Shown here piece by piece: positions 17,854-25,542 of a DNA stretch of 45,141 bases (position 1 is its first letter; each line of letters begins with the position of its first letter). The notes below the pieces were generated by a model. That model ran no database searches, was not told the origin of the DNA, and saw only the letters and a list, made by a program, of their open reading frames with translations. Position numbers and translations under genes: made by a program. Where the stretch lies: assembly GCA_019117025.1 (NCBI GenBank), contig DXAM01000051.1:1-45141 (forward strand). The letters run 5' to 3'. The stretch comes from Candidatus Microbacterium stercoravium. Its GTDB lineage: Bacteria > Actinomycetota > Actinomycetes > Actinomycetales > Microbacteriaceae.

Positions 17854-18507
17854 ATGCCGGCCGTGATGAGCATGTGGCCGCACCTCTCGGACAGCTGGCC
17901 GGCCGCGCTGATGGTGCCGGGGCTGATGCTCGCGGCCGGAGTCGCCCTGTCTCTGGATATCGCGAATCCCTGGAGATCATCGGGCGTCAGAACGTCGGCG
18001 GCCGGCCTGCTCGCGGGACTCGTCGGCGGCGGTGTCGGGACGGCCGCCGCGGGGGCCGGTTTCTCGCGGCCGGTCGTGTCGGCCGGCATTCTCGCGGTCG
18101 GCGGGATCCTGCTGCTGTGCGGGCTTCTCGGGGCGCGGGCGTTCGGGCGCTCCGTCCGGCGATACGACTCGGCACATCGTCGCCGAGAGCATCTTCGGGG
18201 GCACGGCACCCGCTCGATCGCCGTCGTCGACGCTCTCAGCTGGGAGCAGGCCTACCAGGAGGACGATCCGATCTTCACGATCACCGCGACCATGCGAACG
18301 AATCGTGGACTGCGCACGGTGACGGGCGATCTGTGCGCGCCGCGGGATCTCGCACCGATCGTCGGCGGAACGGTGATCGTGAGCCACGACGGCACGACGG
18401 ATGACCCGACGAGGATCGATTGTCTGTTCGCCGCGGACCCGCGAAGTCCGCGGGACCCCGATGCGCTCCGCACCTATCCGCCGCGGCCGGAGAGCTCGCC
18501 CAGCTGA
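17854..18507 (+). CDS. Unrecognised protein with two membrane helices and a soluble C-terminal domain
   Basis: No family is recognised. The 217-residue product (from ATG 17854; GTG 17863 is an alternative) has hydrophobic segments near ALMVPGLMLAAGVALSLDI and VVSAGILAVGGILLLCGLLG, with a glycine-rich hydrophobic stretch between them. A soluble domain of about 110 residues follows, with beta-like pattern (IFTITATMRTNRGLRTVTG, VGGTVIVSHDGTTDD). The codon choice on this strand is strongly GC3-biased and consistent over its length. It follows 17078-17752 by about 100 bases and is convergent with the FUSC gene, 13 bases away. An antisense frame over its start also shows a helix-like stretch, which leaves some doubt about the exact N-terminus. 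Confidence 0.6.
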   Translation: MPAVMSMWPHLSDSWPAALMVPGLMLAAGVALSLDIANPWRSSGVRTSAAGLLAGLVGGGVGTAAAGAGFSRPVVSAGILAVGGILLLCGLLGARAFGRSVRRYDSAHRRREHLRGHGTRSIAVVDALSWEQAYQEDDPIFTITATMRTNRGLRTVTGDLCAPRDLAPIVGGTVIVSHDGTTDDPTRIDCLFAADPRSPRDPDALRTYPPRPESSPS

Positions 18508-18520
18508 CGCGGCAGCAGCG

Positions 18521-19573
18521 CTACGCGTCGCGGGAGCGCTCGTCGCCCGTGACCTCGACGTGGATGCGCCGCAGGTCCTCGAGGAGCGCGCCGATCAGGA
18601 TCCAGTGGTCACCCGTGGGGGCGACGACGGTATACGGGCGGGTGAGGGCGGGGAGCGTCGTCGTGACCGACGGCTCGCTCGCGGTGCCGGTGCGCCGCAG
18701 CGCGAGGCGCACATCGTGCGCGGCCCGGCGGAGCTGTTCGGCGATGCCGATCATCGCGGATTCGCGGCTGAGGTCGTCGTCGTATCGGTCGTAGAATGCG
18801 CGCGTCATGCCCAGCACCTGGGTGACGACGGGGGAGAGGCGGTCGAGAAGCTCCCTGACCTCCCCGAGCTCTCCGCGATGGCGGCGGCTGCGCGGATTCA
18901 GGGCGAGGGAGTCGGCCGCCTCATCGATCGCCTCCTGCGCCTGATCCCGCATGGGGCGCATGAGCCGGGCGGTGAGCAGCAGCTCCTCGCGCTGCGCGTA
19001 GCTCTGGGGCGTCTCGAGCGCCGCGGCCAGGCGCTCCATCGTCGCGGCGATCTCGTCGCCGAGCGCGTCGAGCTTCGCGTGCGCCGGGGCCACGGCGACG
19101 GGCGGAACCAGCGCGAGGTTGACGACGAACCCGATCGCCGCGCCGACCGCGGTCTCGACGACGCGCATGAGCGCATAATCGGGCGTCGCGGCGCCGAGCG
19201 CGAGCACGAGCAGCGCGCTGATGCCGACCTGGTTCGTCGTCCCCGGCGTCATCTTGAACGCCCACGCACCGAGCAGCGCGACGGCGACGGCGACGAGGAT
19301 CACCCACGACGCGGATCCGAGCGCGATTCCGAGCAGCGAGGCGATGACGACGCCGATGAGCACGCCGAGCGAGCGCTCGATGCCCTTCGTGAACGACTGG
19401 TTGAGGCTCGGCTGCACGACGAGCAGCGCGGCGATGGCGGCGAAGACGGGCGGCGGCCCGCTCGGGATCAGCAGCACCGAGAGCAGCCAGGCCGCGCCGG
19501 TCGCCACGACTGCCTTGACCACCTGCAGCAGGGGCGAGCGCCGCTGCGTTCGCACTGCCGCCACGATCCTCAT
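18521..19573 (-). CDS. FUSC family protein (aromatic acid exporter-like)
   Basis: FUSC proteins are inner-membrane components related to fusaric acid and aromatic acid efflux. The 350-residue product has an N-terminal block of about six membrane helices (residues about 10-160, with PPPVFAAIAALLVVQPSLNQSF and the conserved FTKGIERSLGVLIGVVIA turn) and a cytoplasmic helical C-terminus. The start is ATG 19573 (MRIVAAVRTQRRSP), supported by TACGGT six bases before the ATG, which suggests a leaderless message. The frame open further upstream lies in the divergent promoter region. The substrate is unknown. Confidence 0.85.
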   Translation of the reverse strand: MRIVAAVRTQRRSPLLQVVKAVVATGAAWLLSVLLIPSGPPPVFAAIAALLVVQPSLNQSFTKGIERSLGVLIGVVIASLLGIALGSASWVILVAVAVALLGAWAFKMTPGTTNQVGISALLVLALGAATPDYALMRVVETAVGAAIGFVVNLALVPPVAVAPAHAKLDALGDEIAATMERLAAALETPQSYAQREELLLTARLMRPMRDQAQEAIDEAADSLALNPRSRRHRGELGEVRELLDRLSPVVTQVLGMTRAFYDRYDDDLSRESAMIGIAEQLRRAAHDVRLALRRTGTASEPSVTTTLPALTRPYTVVAPTGDHWILIGALLEDLRRIHVEVTGDERSRDA

Positions 19574-19579
19574 GGTCCT

Positions 19580-19585
19580 ACCGTA
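19580..19585 (-). promoter_or_regulatory. Candidate leaderless -10 (TACGGT) for the FUSC gene
   Basis: On the reverse strand TACGGT is followed by six bases and then ATG 19573. No -35 is apparent. Confidence 0.45.
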
Positions 19586-19695
19586 ATCCGCGGTGCGGGT
19601 GCGCCACGACCGGCGCGGCGGTGCCGCGCGTTCGCGAGCGACGACCTGCGCCGCGCGCCGCGAACGGATCGGTTCACCGATCATTCAGCAGCCGG

Positions 19696-19761
19696 TCGCA
19701 CGAGTCGACGGTGCCGTTCACCGCCGTCGCGCACAGTGACGGGAACGGCTCGCACGAGTCG
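19696..19761. repeat. 12-bp direct repeat in the FUSC/sialate intergenic region
   Basis: TCGCACGAGTCG occurs at 19696-19707 and again at 19750-19761, 54 bases apart. Both lie between the divergent FUSC gene and the sialic-acid operon. They could be paired regulator sites. Alternatively they could be part of a possible 30-codon reverse-strand frame (19674-19766) that has cysteines at residues 5, 12 and 24; I cannot support that as a gene. Confidence 0.45.
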
Positions 19762-19785
19762 GTCATGAGATCACCGGGAGAACGC

Positions 19786-20703
19786 ATGTCGTCGCCCCTC
19801 GCATGGGTGGAGTCGCCGCTGCAGCTGATCGGCGCGGCGGAGTGGGCTGCCGCCCGCAGACGTCGAGTCGATGTGGCTGCTCGCCTGACGCCCCAGGTGG
19901 AGCAGACCGCGTCCGAGCTCACCTCTCGCGGCGCGATGTTCGGAATGCAGGCCGGATACTACGGTGTGCCATGGCGCCTGCTGGCCGCGCACGATCACTG
20001 GCTCGTCGGCGACGGGTTCTCGGGGCAGTTCCGCCTCGCTGCGGCTCTGCTGCGCCCGAAGATGCTCACGTTCCTCGACGACGGCCTGAACGCGATCGCG
20101 TTCGCCGATGCGCTCACCGGATCCCGCCGCTACAGCCGCCCGGGCGTCGCCGAGCGCGGGCTGGCGACACGGGTTGCTCCTCTCGCGCTCGACACGATCC
20201 GATTGAGAGCGGCCGCGGGCCGCGTCGAGGTGCATACGGCGTTCCCCCTCGGCGACGGGCGCGAGCGCGCACTGCGCGATCTCGGCGCCGCCGTGTCGCG
20301 GCACGGATTCGAATGGCTGCGCGGCGCGCACCCGAGCGCAGGAGCCCGCTCCCGCATTCCGCGCGGGCGCGTGATCCTCGGCAGTGCGCGCGTCGCCGAC
20401 GGCCATATGTCGTGCGCGGAATATGTCGCGTGGGTGCGCAGGGAGTCCCGCGGCGCGCACGTCGTCTATCTGCCGCATCGGCGGGAGGAGGCCGCCACGC
20501 TCGGCCCTGTTTCCGCTCTGGAGGGCATCGAGGTCATCCGGCCCGGCCTCCCGGTCGAGCTCGTGCTCGCCGACGGGCGCGACCGGGAGATCGTCATGCT
20601 CACTTCGAGCGCGGCCGTGACGCTCCGTCGTGTGCTGGACGGCACGGGATCCGTGGTTCGCGAGCGCGCGACGAGCACCGCCGGAGAAGAGATCACCGCA
20701 TGA
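19786..20703 (+). CDS. Polysialyltransferase/sialyltransferase-like protein
   Basis: The 305-residue product probably transfers an activated nonulosonate to a surface glycan. It opens with WVESPLQLIGAAEWA (residues 7-21), a pattern typical of the polysialyltransferase and GT52 lipooligosaccharide sialyltransferase families. A DDG segment (LTFLDDGLNAIAFAD) lies in mid-protein, and YLPHRREEA resembles the histidine-proline motif of bacterial sialyltransferases. Homology is judged from pattern only, so substrate and linkage are open. The start is ATG 19786 with GGGAG at 19776-19780; ATG 19765 in frame is less well placed. It is the first of four overlapping genes, and its stop overlaps the CMP-sialate synthetase start (ATGA), which supports the sialyltransferase reading. 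Confidence 0.7.
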   Translation: MSSPLAWVESPLQLIGAAEWAAARRRRVDVAARLTPQVEQTASELTSRGAMFGMQAGYYGVPWRLLAAHDHWLVGDGFSGQFRLAAALLRPKMLTFLDDGLNAIAFADALTGSRRYSRPGVAERGLATRVAPLALDTIRLRAAAGRVEVHTAFPLGDGRERALRDLGAAVSRHGFEWLRGAHPSAGARSRIPRGRVILGSARVADGHMSCAEYVAWVRRESRGAHVVYLPHRREEAATLGPVSALEGIEVIRPGLPVELVLADGRDREIVMLTSSAAVTLRRVLDGTGSVVRERATSTAGEEITA

Positions 20704-21881
20704 GGGGCGAGACGGTTGCGATCATTCCCGCGCGCGGCGGCTCCAAGGGCGTGCCGCGCAAGAACACCCTCCGGGTCGGCGGGATCCCTCTCGTCGCGCG
20801 CGCGGTGCGCGCCGCGCACGAGGCGCCTGCGATCGACCGCGTCGTCGTCACGACCGACGACGACGAGATCGCGGAGATCGCCGAGCGCTGGGGCGCGGAG
20901 ATCGTGCGGCGCCCCGGCCCCCTCGCGGACGACGCCGCGCGCTCGGAGGACGCCGTGCTGCACGCGGTCGGCGTGCTGGCCGAGCGGGGCGTGCGCATCG
21001 ACGTGATCGCCTTCCTGCAGGCGACGAGCCCGTTCATTCCGTCGCGTGCGCTGGCGGAGGCCGTCTGCCGCGTGCGTTCGGGATCCGCGGACAGCGTGTT
21101 CGCCGCACGCGAGTCGTACGAGTTCTGCTGGGTCGACGACGGCGGCGAAGCGCGCGCGGTCGGGCACGACCGCGACCATCGGCCGCGACGCCAGGATCGC
21201 GATCCCCGATTCGTCGAGACGGGCGCGTTCTACGTGTTCCGCGCCGATGGATTCCGCGCCTCGCGGCACCGGTTCTTCGGCCGCACCTCGATCGCGCCCG
21301 TGCCCGCGCCGTTCGCGATCGAGATCGATACGATCGGCGAACTCGACGCGGCCCGTGCACTCGCCCCGCTCGCCGACGCCGATCGAGCGGACCCCATCGA
21401 CGTCGACGCCGTGGTCACCGATTTCGATGGCGTGCACACCGACGACACGGCGGCCGTCGATGAGTACGGCGAGGAGCACGTTCGCGTCAGCCGTTCTGAC
21501 GGGATGGGAGTGCGCATGCTGCGCGAAGCGGGGATCCCCGTGCTCATCCTGTCGACCGAGCGGAATCACGTCGTCGCGCGACGCGCGGAGAAGCTCGGCG
21601 TCGATGTGCTGCACGGCCAGGGCGACAAACGGGCCGCCCTCGAGGCCTGGGCGGGCCGTCGCGGCATCGCGCCGACGAACATCGCCTACGTCGGAAACGA
21701 CGTGAACGACCTGGGCTGCCTGGAAGCGGTCGGCTGGCCGATCGTCGTCCCCGGTTCCCATCCCCTCGCCACGGCGGCGGCGCGTCTCGTGCTGAGCCGA
21801 CGCGGCGGTCACGGAGCCGTGCGCGAGCTCGCTGAGCGCGTGCTCGCCGCGCGCATCACCCCAACGGAAGGAACACGCTGA
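20700..21881 (+). CDS. neuA: Bifunctional CMP-sialate (nonulosonate) cytidylyltransferase with C-terminal HAD phosphatase domain
   Basis: The N-terminal half (about 1-225 of 393 residues) is a cytidylyltransferase. It has the nucleotide-binding start AIIPARGGSKGVPRKN, QATSPF, and the DTIGELDAARA ending typical of NeuA. The C-terminal half (about 233-390) is a KdsC-like HAD domain. Asp241 and Asp243 lie in the DFDGVHTDD nucleophile motif, LSTERN is motif II, and YVGNDVNDLGCL is the metal motif. It makes CMP-sialic acid or a related CMP-nonulosonate; the HAD part may remove a 9-phosphate from the sugar acid or serve in oligomerisation. The gene overlaps its neighbours by four bases upstream and one base downstream (TGATG). 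All key HAD residues are present, so catalysis is plausible. Confidence 0.88.
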   Translation: MRGETVAIIPARGGSKGVPRKNTLRVGGIPLVARAVRAAHEAPAIDRVVVTTDDDEIAEIAERWGAEIVRRPGPLADDAARSEDAVLHAVGVLAERGVRIDVIAFLQATSPFIPSRALAEAVCRVRSGSADSVFAARESYEFCWVDDGGEARAVGHDRDHRPRRQDRDPRFVETGAFYVFRADGFRASRHRFFGRTSIAPVPAPFAIEIDTIGELDAARALAPLADADRADPIDVDAVVTDFDGVHTDDTAAVDEYGEEHVRVSRSDGMGVRMLREAGIPVLILSTERNHVVARRAEKLGVDVLHGQGDKRAALEAWAGRRGIAPTNIAYVGNDVNDLGCLEAVGWPIVVPGSHPLATAAARLVLSRRGGHGAVRELAERVLAARITPTEGTR

Positions 21882-22753
21882 TGAGCGTCACCATCGGAGC
21901 ACACCGGATCGGCGGCGGTGCACCCGCCTTCGTGATCGCCGAGATCGGTCTCAATCACAACGGATCCGTCGAGATCGCGAAGCAGCTCATCGACGTCGCG
22001 GCGGACGCCGGGGCCGATGCGGTCAAGTTCCAGAAGCGCACGCCCGAGATCGCCACGCCCGAGCACATGCGCGACACCCCGCGCGATACGCCGTGGGGCT
22101 CGATGACCTACCTCGAGTACCGCCACCGCGTCGAGTTCGGTCGCGACGAGTACATCGAGGTCGGCGACCACGCGACGATGCGCGGGCTCGAGTGGTTCGC
22201 GTCGCCGTGGGACGTGCCGAGCGTCGACTTCCTCGAAGACCTCGGGGCGGTCGCGCACAAGGTCGCCTCGGCAAGCGTGACAGACATCCCCCTGCTCGAG
22301 GCGCTGCGCGACACGGGGAAACCCGTGATCCTGTCGACCGGCATGTCGACGATGGACGAGATCGACCGGGCGGTCGACGCCCTCGGCACCAACAACCTCG
22401 TGCTGCTGCACGCGACGTCGACGTACCCGATGGAGCCCGAGGAAGCGAACATGCGCATGATCCCGGTGCTGCGCGATCGATTCGCGGGCGTGCCGGTCGG
22501 GTACTCCGGACATGAGCGCGGTCTGCAGATCTCGCTCGCCGCCGTGGCGATGGGCGCGGTCGCCGTCGAACGCCACATCACCCTCGATCGCACCATGTGG
22601 GGATCTGACCACGCCGCCTCCCTCGAACCGGGCGGCCTCGCGACGCTCGTGCGCGACATCCGGATCATCGAGGCGGCGCGCGGCGACGGGGTCAAGCGGG
22701 TCTTCCCGGGCGAGGAGGCCCCGAAGGCCAAGCTCCGCCGCGTCATGGCGTGA
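21881..22753 (+). CDS. neuB: N-acetylneuraminate synthase family protein, SAF domain absent
   Basis: NeuB condenses phosphoenolpyruvate with a hexosamine such as ManNAc, or its 6-phosphate, to form the nonulosonic acid. The 290-residue product shows the full TIM-barrel core: FVIAEIGLNHNGS (about 17-29), AVKFQKR, ILSTGMSTMDEI, GYSGHERG, and VERHITLDRTMWGSDHAASLEP. It stops after the barrel (FPGEEAPKAKLRRVMA), so the C-terminal SAF/antifreeze-like domain that makes canonical NeuB about 345 residues is missing. In dimeric NeuB that domain caps the partner active site. The stop is coupled to the next gene (GTGA), and I see no sign of a frameshift. The substrate may be a phosphorylated sugar, given the HAD domain next door; this is inference. 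Confidence 0.9.
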   Translation: MSVTIGAHRIGGGAPAFVIAEIGLNHNGSVEIAKQLIDVAADAGADAVKFQKRTPEIATPEHMRDTPRDTPWGSMTYLEYRHRVEFGRDEYIEVGDHATMRGLEWFASPWDVPSVDFLEDLGAVAHKVASASVTDIPLLEALRDTGKPVILSTGMSTMDEIDRAVDALGTNNLVLLHATSTYPMEPEEANMRMIPVLRDRFAGVPVGYSGHERGLQISLAAVAMGAVAVERHITLDRTMWGSDHAASLEPGGLATLVRDIRIIEAARGDGVKRVFPGEEAPKAKLRRVMA

Positions 22754-23997
22754 GGATCGTCGCCGTCGCCGACACCGATTCGTACGTCAAGTGGGCCGCG
22801 GCGCTCGTCTCCGACCCGCGGGTCGACGGCGAGCTCGTGGTGCTCGACACGGAGCTCGCGGTGAGTGAGGCGCAGCTCGCGGCGGCCATGTCGGGCATCG
22901 AGGTGCCGGTGCGGCGCATCGCACATCACGAGCTCGAGCGGGCCGTAGCGGGCGCCGACGCCGTGCTCGTGGCCGCGCGGGGTCCCGTCGCACGGTTCGT
23001 CGCGCGCATCGCCGGCCGCGTCGATCCGTCTCCGGTGCGGGTGACGGGCCTGCCGGGGATCTCCATTCCACCCACCTGGCTCGCACTGCACTTCCGGCGC
23101 GAGTGCGACCTGTTCGTGCTGCACTCGCGGCGCGAGGTTCGGGAGTTCGAACAGCTGGCGGATGAGCGGGGCATCGACCAGCGGTTCGCGCTCGCGACGC
23201 TGCCGTTCGCGCACGCGGGCGACGAGCGCGGCGGCGGAACAGACCTCGTGTTCGCCGCGCAGGCGATCGTGCCGCGGGAGCGCTCCGACCGGCTGCGCGT
23301 CGCGCAGATCCTGATCGATGCCGCGCGGGCGGATCCGACGCGCCGGGTCGTCGTGAAGCTGCGCGGGCGCCCCGGAGAGCACGAGACGCACCGCGAGTTC
23401 GACAGCTATCCCGAGCTGCTCGCCGAGATCGGGGGCGTGCCGCCGAACCTCGTCGTGTCGTACGCGTCGATGCGCGACGCGCTGCGGTCTGCCGAGGGCC
23501 TCGTGACCGTGAGCTCGACCGCCGCGATCGAGGCCGCGGCGGGCGGAGTGCCCGTGATCGCGCTCGACGAGTTCGGCGTCTCGTCAGAGCTGATCAACGT
23601 GGTCTTCGTCGGCAGCGGCCTGCTGGGGTCGGCCGCAGACGTCGCAGCGCGCCGGTTCAGACCGCCGGAAGCGGCCTGGCTCGCTGACAACTACTTCCAC
23701 GATGCCCGAGACGACTCGTGGCTCCGCGACGTGGAGGATCTCGTCGAGCGGAGACGCCGGGGCACCCTCGCGCCGCGGAGCGTGCCGCCGATCGTCGGCG
23801 GCCGCTGCCGCGAGGCGTGGGACCGCCGTCAGGCGCTCGGTCGGCGCGACCGCAGCACCACGGGGCGGATGGTCGCGCTCGTCGGCACGCCGATCCGCGC
23901 CGCCCTCGGCGTCGCGCGGCGCGTGCGCCGGTGGTGGCGGCCGGCCGAGGACAGCGCGGGTCAGACCCGCAGTTCGGCGCGGAGCTCGTGCACGTGA
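22750..23997 (+). CDS. DUF6716-type putative glycosyltransferase
   Basis: The 415-residue product starts VRIVAVADTDSYVKWAAALV, a start I associate with the DUF6716 putative glycosyltransferases found beside neuA/neuB in actinobacteria. The C-terminal half has a GT-B style acceptor region: VVVKLRGRPGEHETH, then LVTVSSTAAIEAAAGGVPVIALDEFG, where the SST..IEA..G.P pattern is shared with CDP-glycerol and polysialic-type transferases. It ends in a basic tail. The start is GTG 22750, overlapping neuB. Its last 37 bases overlap the end of the convergent HAD gene. A role in building or extending a nonulosonate-containing surface glycan is inferred from the operon. Confidence 0.75.
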   Translation: MRIVAVADTDSYVKWAAALVSDPRVDGELVVLDTELAVSEAQLAAAMSGIEVPVRRIAHHELERAVAGADAVLVAARGPVARFVARIAGRVDPSPVRVTGLPGISIPPTWLALHFRRECDLFVLHSRREVREFEQLADERGIDQRFALATLPFAHAGDERGGGTDLVFAAQAIVPRERSDRLRVAQILIDAARADPTRRVVVKLRGRPGEHETHREFDSYPELLAEIGGVPPNLVVSYASMRDALRSAEGLVTVSSTAAIEAAAGGVPVIALDEFGVSSELINVVFVGSGLLGSAADVAARRFRPPEAAWLADNYFHDARDDSWLRDVEDLVERRRRGTLAPRSVPPIVGGRCREAWDRRQALGRRDRSTTGRMVALVGTPIRAALGVARRVRRWWRPAEDSAGQTRSSARSSCT

Positions 23998-24803
23998 TAC
24001 GCCGTGATGTCGTCTTCGGCGTTGCCGCCGGCGAGGTCGGGGACCTCGCGGATGACACGGAACGGTTCGTCGCGCGCGTCGCCGGAGAGGCGCACGTCGA
24101 GGTGGGTGACGTCGAAGCCGCGCCCGTGGAGCTCGGTCGCCATGTCGTAGTCCTGCCCGGAATCGCCCGCCGTGAACCAGCGAAGCGGCGCCTCCAGCCG
24201 TGTGCCCATCAGATCGAGGGCGCGACGGGCGCCGAGCGCTTTGCCGCTACGGGCGTGCTCCACGTCGACCGAGATGAACGTCGGGTAGATCGTCATGTCG
24301 TGCGCACCGGTGCGCTCGATCTGCCGCTCGACCTCGGCGACCATCTCGGGCAGCGCCCGATGGAAGTCGGCGCTCGGCACATCGACGTGCTGCTCGAGCG
24401 AGATCATCGTGCGCTTCGTCGCATCGAAGTAGACGATGTCGGAGAACCGCTCGGCGATCTCGCGGGACGCGTCGATGAGCGCCGCGGGAGGCGACATCGA
24501 CTGATCCTCCGAGACGGGACCCACGCTCGCTCTGCCGTGCTGATCGACGAGCGAGAACCATGTGCCGCCCTTCTCACCGATGCCCCAGACCGGATCGGTC
24601 GGGGCGAGGCCCGACAGCACCAGCCGCGGGATGATCTGCTCGCCGAGGAAATCGGCCGAGCGGCCGGTGTTGAACACGACGGGGCAGCCGCTGCGCGCGA
24701 TCGCCGTGAGATCATCGGCGAGGGCGGCGAGACGCAGCGTGCGGGTGCGGGTGCTGGAGATGGGGCCGTCGACGTCGAGGAGCAGTCCGAGAGGTGGGGT
24801 CAC
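23961..24803 (-). CDS. HAD-superfamily hydrolase
   Basis: This is a 280-residue soluble phosphatase-like protein. Motif I is LLLDVDGP with Asp10 and Asp12, motif II is VVFNTGRS, and the metal motif is FTAGDSGQDYDMATEL. The inserted cap (about 85-190) suggests the Cof or sucrose-phosphatase branch. The substrate is unknown. The start is GTG 24803, preceded by GAGAGGA. The initiation region is an exact copy of that in front of the M18 gene (33822-33842). It is probably co-transcribed with the Nudix gene, 16 bases upstream, and its 3' end overlaps the DUF6716 gene on the other strand. Confidence 0.85.
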   Translation of the reverse strand: MTPPLGLLLDVDGPISSTRTRTLRLAALADDLTAIARSGCPVVFNTGRSADFLGEQIIPRLVLSGLAPTDPVWGIGEKGGTWFSLVDQHGRASVGPVSEDQSMSPPAALIDASREIAERFSDIVYFDATKRTMISLEQHVDVPSADFHRALPEMVAEVERQIERTGAHDMTIYPTFISVDVEHARSGKALGARRALDLMGTRLEAPLRWFTAGDSGQDYDMATELHGRGFDVTHLDVRLSGDARDEPFRVIREVPDLAGGNAEDDITAYHVHELRAELRV

Positions 24804-24818
24804 CCGTTCATCCTCTCA
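24798..24818 (-). repeat. 21-bp exact repeat, copy 1, over the start of the HAD gene
   Basis: The same 21 bases occur at 33822-33842. On the reverse strand the unit holds the Shine-Dalgarno GAGAGGA, a three-codon frame ATG-AAC-GGG-TGA, and the GTG start codon overlapping that TGA. Here it runs from the HAD start into the Nudix/HAD gap. Confidence 0.8.
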
Positions 24819-24819
24819 T

Positions 24820-25503
24820 TCAGCTGAGGGACACGACGCGCGACTCGTCCCACGCTTCCGCCCACCCGAGCGCGGCGAGCAGCCTGTCGAGGATGCCGGC
24901 GGTGAAGCCCCAGACGAACTGCTCTGCGCCGGCGCCGGTGAGGCGCCAGGCCGGTCCGCGCATGGCGCCGTCGGCCCGCCGATGCACCCATGTGACGCGG
25001 TTCGCGGGATCGACGAGATCGGCCACCGGCGCGCGCCAGACCGCCTGCGACTCGGCCTCGTCGACGACCCCCACCGGGCTCTGGCGGCGCCACCAGCCGA
25101 TCACCGGGGTCACCGTGTGCGACGAATGCGGCAGCGCGATCGGGTCGAGCGCGCCGAGCACCTCCACGCCCGACGTGTTGACTCCGGTCTCCTCGCGCGC
25201 TTCGCGCAGCGCGGCGGACACCGGCCCGTCGTCCTCGGGGTCGATCCGCCCGCCGGGGAACGCGACCTGACCGGGGTGCGAGCGCAGCGTCGTCGCGCGA
25301 GTGAGCAGCAGCACATCGAGATCGCGAGATACCGCCTGGTGCTGGGCCTCATGGTGCGAGGGGATCGAGTCGAGCACACCGAACAGGATCAGCACGGCCG
25401 CGGGGCGCGCCCGGTCTCCGAGGGCATCCGATCCGGATGGCCACAGGGGAGCGTGACGGGCGCGCTCCACAAGATCGCGCAGCTGCTCATAAGCGGTGAT
25501 CAT
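24820..25503 (-). CDS. Nudix hydrolase, CoA pyrophosphatase-like
   Basis: The 227-residue product contains a complete Nudix box at residues 84-108 (GGRIDPED then REAREETGV). It is preceded by LLLTRATTLRSHPGQVAFP, the signature that marks the CoA diphosphatase (NudL/YeaB) branch. Such enzymes hydrolyse CoA and CoA derivatives to 3',5'-ADP and phosphopantetheine. The start is ATG 25503, with TAGCAT eight bases upstream suggesting a leaderless or nearly leaderless message. A HAD phosphatase follows in the same direction. Confidence 0.9.
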   Translation of the reverse strand: MITAYEQLRDLVERARHAPLWPSGSDALGDRARPAAVLILFGVLDSIPSHHEAQHQAVSRDLDVLLLTRATTLRSHPGQVAFPGGRIDPEDDGPVSAALREAREETGVNTSGVEVLGALDPIALPHSSHTVTPVIGWWRRQSPVGVVDEAESQAVWRAPVADLVDPANRVTWVHRRADGAMRGPAWRLTGAGAEQFVWGFTAGILDRLLAALGWAEAWDESRVVSLS

Positions 25504-25511
25504 GCCTTCAG

Positions 25512-25517
25512 ATGCTA
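25512..25517 (-). promoter_or_regulatory. Candidate leaderless -10 (TAGCAT) for the Nudix gene
   Basis: TAGCAT on the reverse strand is followed by eight bases and ATG 25503. A GAAGG lies only one base from the ATG, too close to act as a normal ribosome-binding site. Confidence 0.4.
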
Positions 25518-25542
25518 CGACCTCCGCGCCGCGCGACGGCCG

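Noticed and set aside
17781..17930. Reverse-strand frame with a membrane-helix-like stretch over the start of the 17854 gene
   Set aside because: The forward frame keeps consistent GC3 bias and a plausible domain over 217 codons. The reverse frame becomes Arg/Ser/Pro-rich and featureless upstream.
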